Of a DNA stretch of 35,734 bases, positions 33,780-35,734 are shown one piece after another. Position 1 is the stretch's first letter, and each line of letters starts with the position of its first letter. The position numbers were made by a program, and so were the translations under genes. Source of the DNA: Vibrio salilacus (lineage in GTDB: Bacteria > Pseudomonadota > Gammaproteobacteria > Enterobacterales > Vibrionaceae); contig NZ_NIVQ01000027.1 in NCBI RefSeq assembly GCF_002811245.1, positions 1 to 35,734 of the forward strand, written 5' to 3'. The notes beneath the pieces are model-generated. The model had not been told where the DNA came from. It searched no databases and was given only the letters and a program-made list of their open reading frames with translations.

Positions 33780-35150
33780 ATGCTGTCCATCTTTGATATT
33801 TACAAGATTGGTGTGGGTCCTTCGAGCTCTCACACCAATGGTCCAATGATCGCGGGTTACCACTTCACTCGTTTGATTGAATCGAACTTGGCAAAAGTGG
33901 TTCGTATTCAAGTCGATTTATACGGCTCACTCTCGTTAACTGGGATTGGTCACCATACTGACCGTGCAACGATTTTGGGCCTGTTGGGTAACAAACCAGA
34001 TACCATCAAAATCGCTTCTGCGAACAAAGCGATGCGCAAGGCGATTGAAGAGGGCATGATGCCTGTCGATGGCCGTCATGAAATCGAATTCAACTACAAA
34101 ACGGATATGTTGTTCCACGAAGAGAACCTTCCTCTGCATGAGAATGGCATGACGATTACTGCGTTAGATGCGTACGGCAATCAGGTTGGGTTTGAAACTT
34201 ACTACTCTATCGGTGGTGGTTTCATCGCAACGGCGGATGAACTGCAAAATGGCAGCGCGACTTCACCCGTAGAAGTTGAGTTCCCATTCTCCAACGCGGA
34301 CGAAATGTTGGCACAGGCAGAGAAGAACGGCATGAGCCTCGGCGGCATGATTCTGAAAAACGAACAAGCGTTTCAGGATATGGAAGCCATCAATCAACGC
34401 GTAGAACAGATCTGGCGTGTGATGACGCGTTGCATGGAGCGCGGTTTTGAGACAGAAGGCATATTGGACGGGGGCTTGAACGTAACCCGCCGTGCGCCAA
34501 ACTTGCTGAAGAAGCTTGAAGCAAATGCAGCAATCGAAAACGATCCCATGGAAATCATGGATTGGATTAACCTGTTTGCTTTTGCTGTGAGTGAAGAAAA
34601 CGCCGCTGGTGGACAAGTGGTGACATCACCAACCAATGGTGCGGCGGGAGTGATTCCGGCGGTATTGATGTACTACCATCGCTTCATTAAAGAGCTCGAT
34701 ACCAAACAGCTTAAAGACTTCCTTGCTGTATCCGGTGCCATTGGCATCTTGTACAAAACCAATGCGTCTATCTCGGGTGCCGAAGTGGGTTGTCAGGGCG
34801 AAGTCGGTGTATCTTCCTCTATGGCGGCAGCTGGCTTGACCGCTCTACGTGGTGGCAGCAATGAGCAAATTTGTATTGCGGCTGAGATTGCGATGGAGCA
34901 CTCACTAGGCATGACTTGTGACCCAATTGGTGGCTTAGTGCAAGTGCCGTGTATTGAGCGTAATGCCATGGGAGCGATGAAAGCGATTAATGCCTCTCGT
35001 ATGGCACTCAAACGTAACAGCAAATGCCTGATCTCTTTAGATAAGGTAATTGAAACCATGTACCAAACCGGCAAGGACATGAACAAAAAGTATCGAGAAA
35101 CGTCATTAGGAGGATTAGCACTAATTCATCTGTCTCCCCCTTGTGATTAG
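33780..35150 (+). CDS. sdaA: L-serine dehydratase, iron-sulfur type, single chain
   Basis: Converts L-serine to pyruvate and ammonia in the cytoplasm. Start ATG at 33780 ([20 protein letters not shown]), 11 bases after the symporter stop and preceded by AGGTAAG; an in-frame start at 33744 would lie inside the symporter gene. 456 residues, the usual length. The N-terminal beta domain has [14 protein letters not shown]. The catalytic alpha domain has [38 protein letters not shown] and [19 protein letters not shown], with the cysteines that hold the 4Fe-4S cluster. The C-terminus ends [20 protein letters not shown] with the penultimate cysteine region of the family, so the gene is complete. It acts with the upstream sodium symporter. 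Confidence 0.93.
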   Translation: MLSIFDIYKIGVGPSSSHTNGPMIAGYHFTRLIESNLAKVVRIQVDLYGSLSLTGIGHHTDRATILGLLGNKPDTIKIASANKAMRKAIEEGMMPVDGRHEIEFNYKTDMLFHEENLPLHENGMTITALDAYGNQVGFETYYSIGGGFIATADELQNGSATSPVEVEFPFSNADEMLAQAEKNGMSLGGMILKNEQAFQDMEAINQRVEQIWRVMTRCMERGFETEGILDGGLNVTRRAPNLLKKLEANAAIENDPMEIMDWINLFAFAVSEENAAGGQVVTSPTNGAAGVIPAVLMYYHRFIKELDTKQLKDFLAVSGAIGILYKTNASISGAEVGCQGEVGVSSSMAAAGLTALRGGSNEQICIAAEIAMEHSLGMTCDPIGGLVQVPCIERNAMGAMKAINASRMALKRNSKCLISLDKVIETMYQTGKDMNKKYRETSLGGLALIHLSPPCD

Positions 35151-35281
35151 GGTGTAGCTATTATTTGACATCTAAACTTATCTACCGTTATTACAATTAT
35201 GTAAGAACTACTGACTTGCTTCACTCAACCCAAGCAGATAAGCAAAAGCTATTTTCCAATACTTAAAGTTATAGCTGAACC

Positions 35282-35734
35282 TTGAGGGATCCCCTCATCA
35301 TTTCCCTAAAGCGCAACCGTACTTGAATAGATTTTGAGCAAGTATGGTTGCAGCTACGAGCAAGTCTTCCCTCGTTATTGCGTAGCCAGAATGCCGCAGA
35401 ACTTCCATACCTAAGCGCACTGTTGAGAGTACATTTCGATTACTGACAGTATTCGCTTGAAAGTGTTTATCCCAACCTTGTTTCTGTGCATGTACACCAA
35501 AAAGCCAAAATGTCAGTTGAAGCATTAGGGCGATGAGTAGCATGATATCAAAGCGCTCTGGGTTGCGAGTTCGGCTATGGCGGAGTCCTAGACCGTATAC
35601 TGGGCTTTTCAAGTCTCGGAAGGTTTCTTCTATCTGCATACGCTTTGAGTAAAACCTAACGAGTTGCTTGGGTGTTCGAATTTCAACGGGCAAGTTAGTC
35701 GCTAAAACCCATGGTTCTTTTGTCGAAGCGGAGT
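35282..35734 (-). mobile_element. IS10-like insertion sequence (IS4 family), inside end and 3' part
   Basis: Begins at TTGAGGGATCCCCTCATCAT, close to the IS10 inside end CTGAGAGATCCCCTCATAAT, and runs off the right edge. It is in inverted orientation to the remnant at 28597-28834, with both inside ends facing the passenger genes. The nine bases before it (35273-35281, AGCTGAACC) fit the IS10 target rule NGCTNAGCN with one mismatch. They differ from the bases beside the left copy, which points to two independent insertions. Confidence 0.87.
35298..35734 (-). CDS. IS10-like transposase, C-terminal part
   Basis: The frame is open to the window edge and reads SASTKEPWVLATNLPVEIRT before the conserved DDE-core end. 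The YREK signature of IS4 transposases is intact: Y, R, E and K in FYSKRMQIEETFRDLKS. A hydrophobic segment (MLLIALMLQLTFWLF) and the tail QNLFKYGCALGK follow. The first half of the protein lies beyond 35734, so integrity cannot be judged. Relative to IS10 transposase it is very similar but not identical. Confidence 0.88.
   Translation of the reverse strand, partial: SASTKEPWVLATNLPVEIRTPKQLVRFYSKRMQIEETFRDLKSPVYGLGLRHSRTRNPERFDIMLLIALMLQLTFWLFGVHAQKQGWDKHFQANTVSNRNVLSTVRLGMEVLRHSGYAITREDLLVAATILAQNLFKYGCALGK

Noticed and set aside
28597..35734. A currently active composite transposon
   Set aside because: The left IS10-like copy lacks its outer end and most of its transposase, and the two target 9-mers differ.

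Overview
The window reads as a chromosomal segment of a marine gammaproteobacterium, most likely a Vibrio (Vibrionaceae). This rests on a recognisable vxrABC set, Vibrio-type c-di-GMP and chemotaxis proteins, and guaC, yghU, rhlE and yqfB of clear gammaproteobacterial type. No rRNA, tRNA or CRISPR array was seen.

Layout. 1-1.9 kb: the 3' end of a periplasmic substrate-binding protein gene coupled to a membrane diguanylate cyclase. 2.0-7.7 kb: a YitT-type membrane protein, a decayed 3' end of one RND pump gene, then, convergent, an intact RND pump/adaptor operon led by a TetR regulator that lacks its ligand domain. 7.9-12.4 kb: a leftward cluster with a single EF-hand microprotein, vxrA-vxrB-vxrC (cell-envelope stress two-component system) and a secreted GH5 glycosidase. 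12.4-14.9 kb: a Cache-GGDEF-EAL protein. 15.2-19.7 kb: thiol/electrophile metabolism, with yghU, a HAD phosphatase, and a NemR-like regulator with curA and a glutathione transferase. Two identical 15-bp palindromes mark the nemR-like and curA promoters. 19.8-23.2 kb: RNA metabolism, with rhlE, yqfB and a long RluA-type pseudouridine synthase. 23.5-25.1 kb: a methyl-accepting chemotaxis protein. 25.6-26.6 kb: guaC behind a long leader holding a PurR-like box and an intrinsic terminator.

From the guaC stop codon to the right edge the DNA is accessory. Twenty bases after guaC begins what I read as the end of a Tn7-like transposon of the CRISPR-associated (I-F3) kind: a TGT terminus, three 14-bp TnsB-type sites in 21-22 bp phase, and tnsA, which is broken off by what looks like an IS3-family terminus. 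A LacI-type regulator follows. Then comes a block bounded by two inverted IS10-like copies, the left one only a remnant. The block holds a porin pseudogene, a tandem NTF2/SnoaL-like protein with an MFS transporter, and, divergently, a sodium:solute symporter with L-serine dehydratase sdaA. It looks like an acquired uptake and catabolism module of unknown substrate.

The strongest leads are the Tn7-like relic at the guaC attachment site, the EF-hand microprotein ahead of vxrABC, the twin NemR-type operators, and the IS10-bounded NTF2/MFS/SSS/SdaA module.
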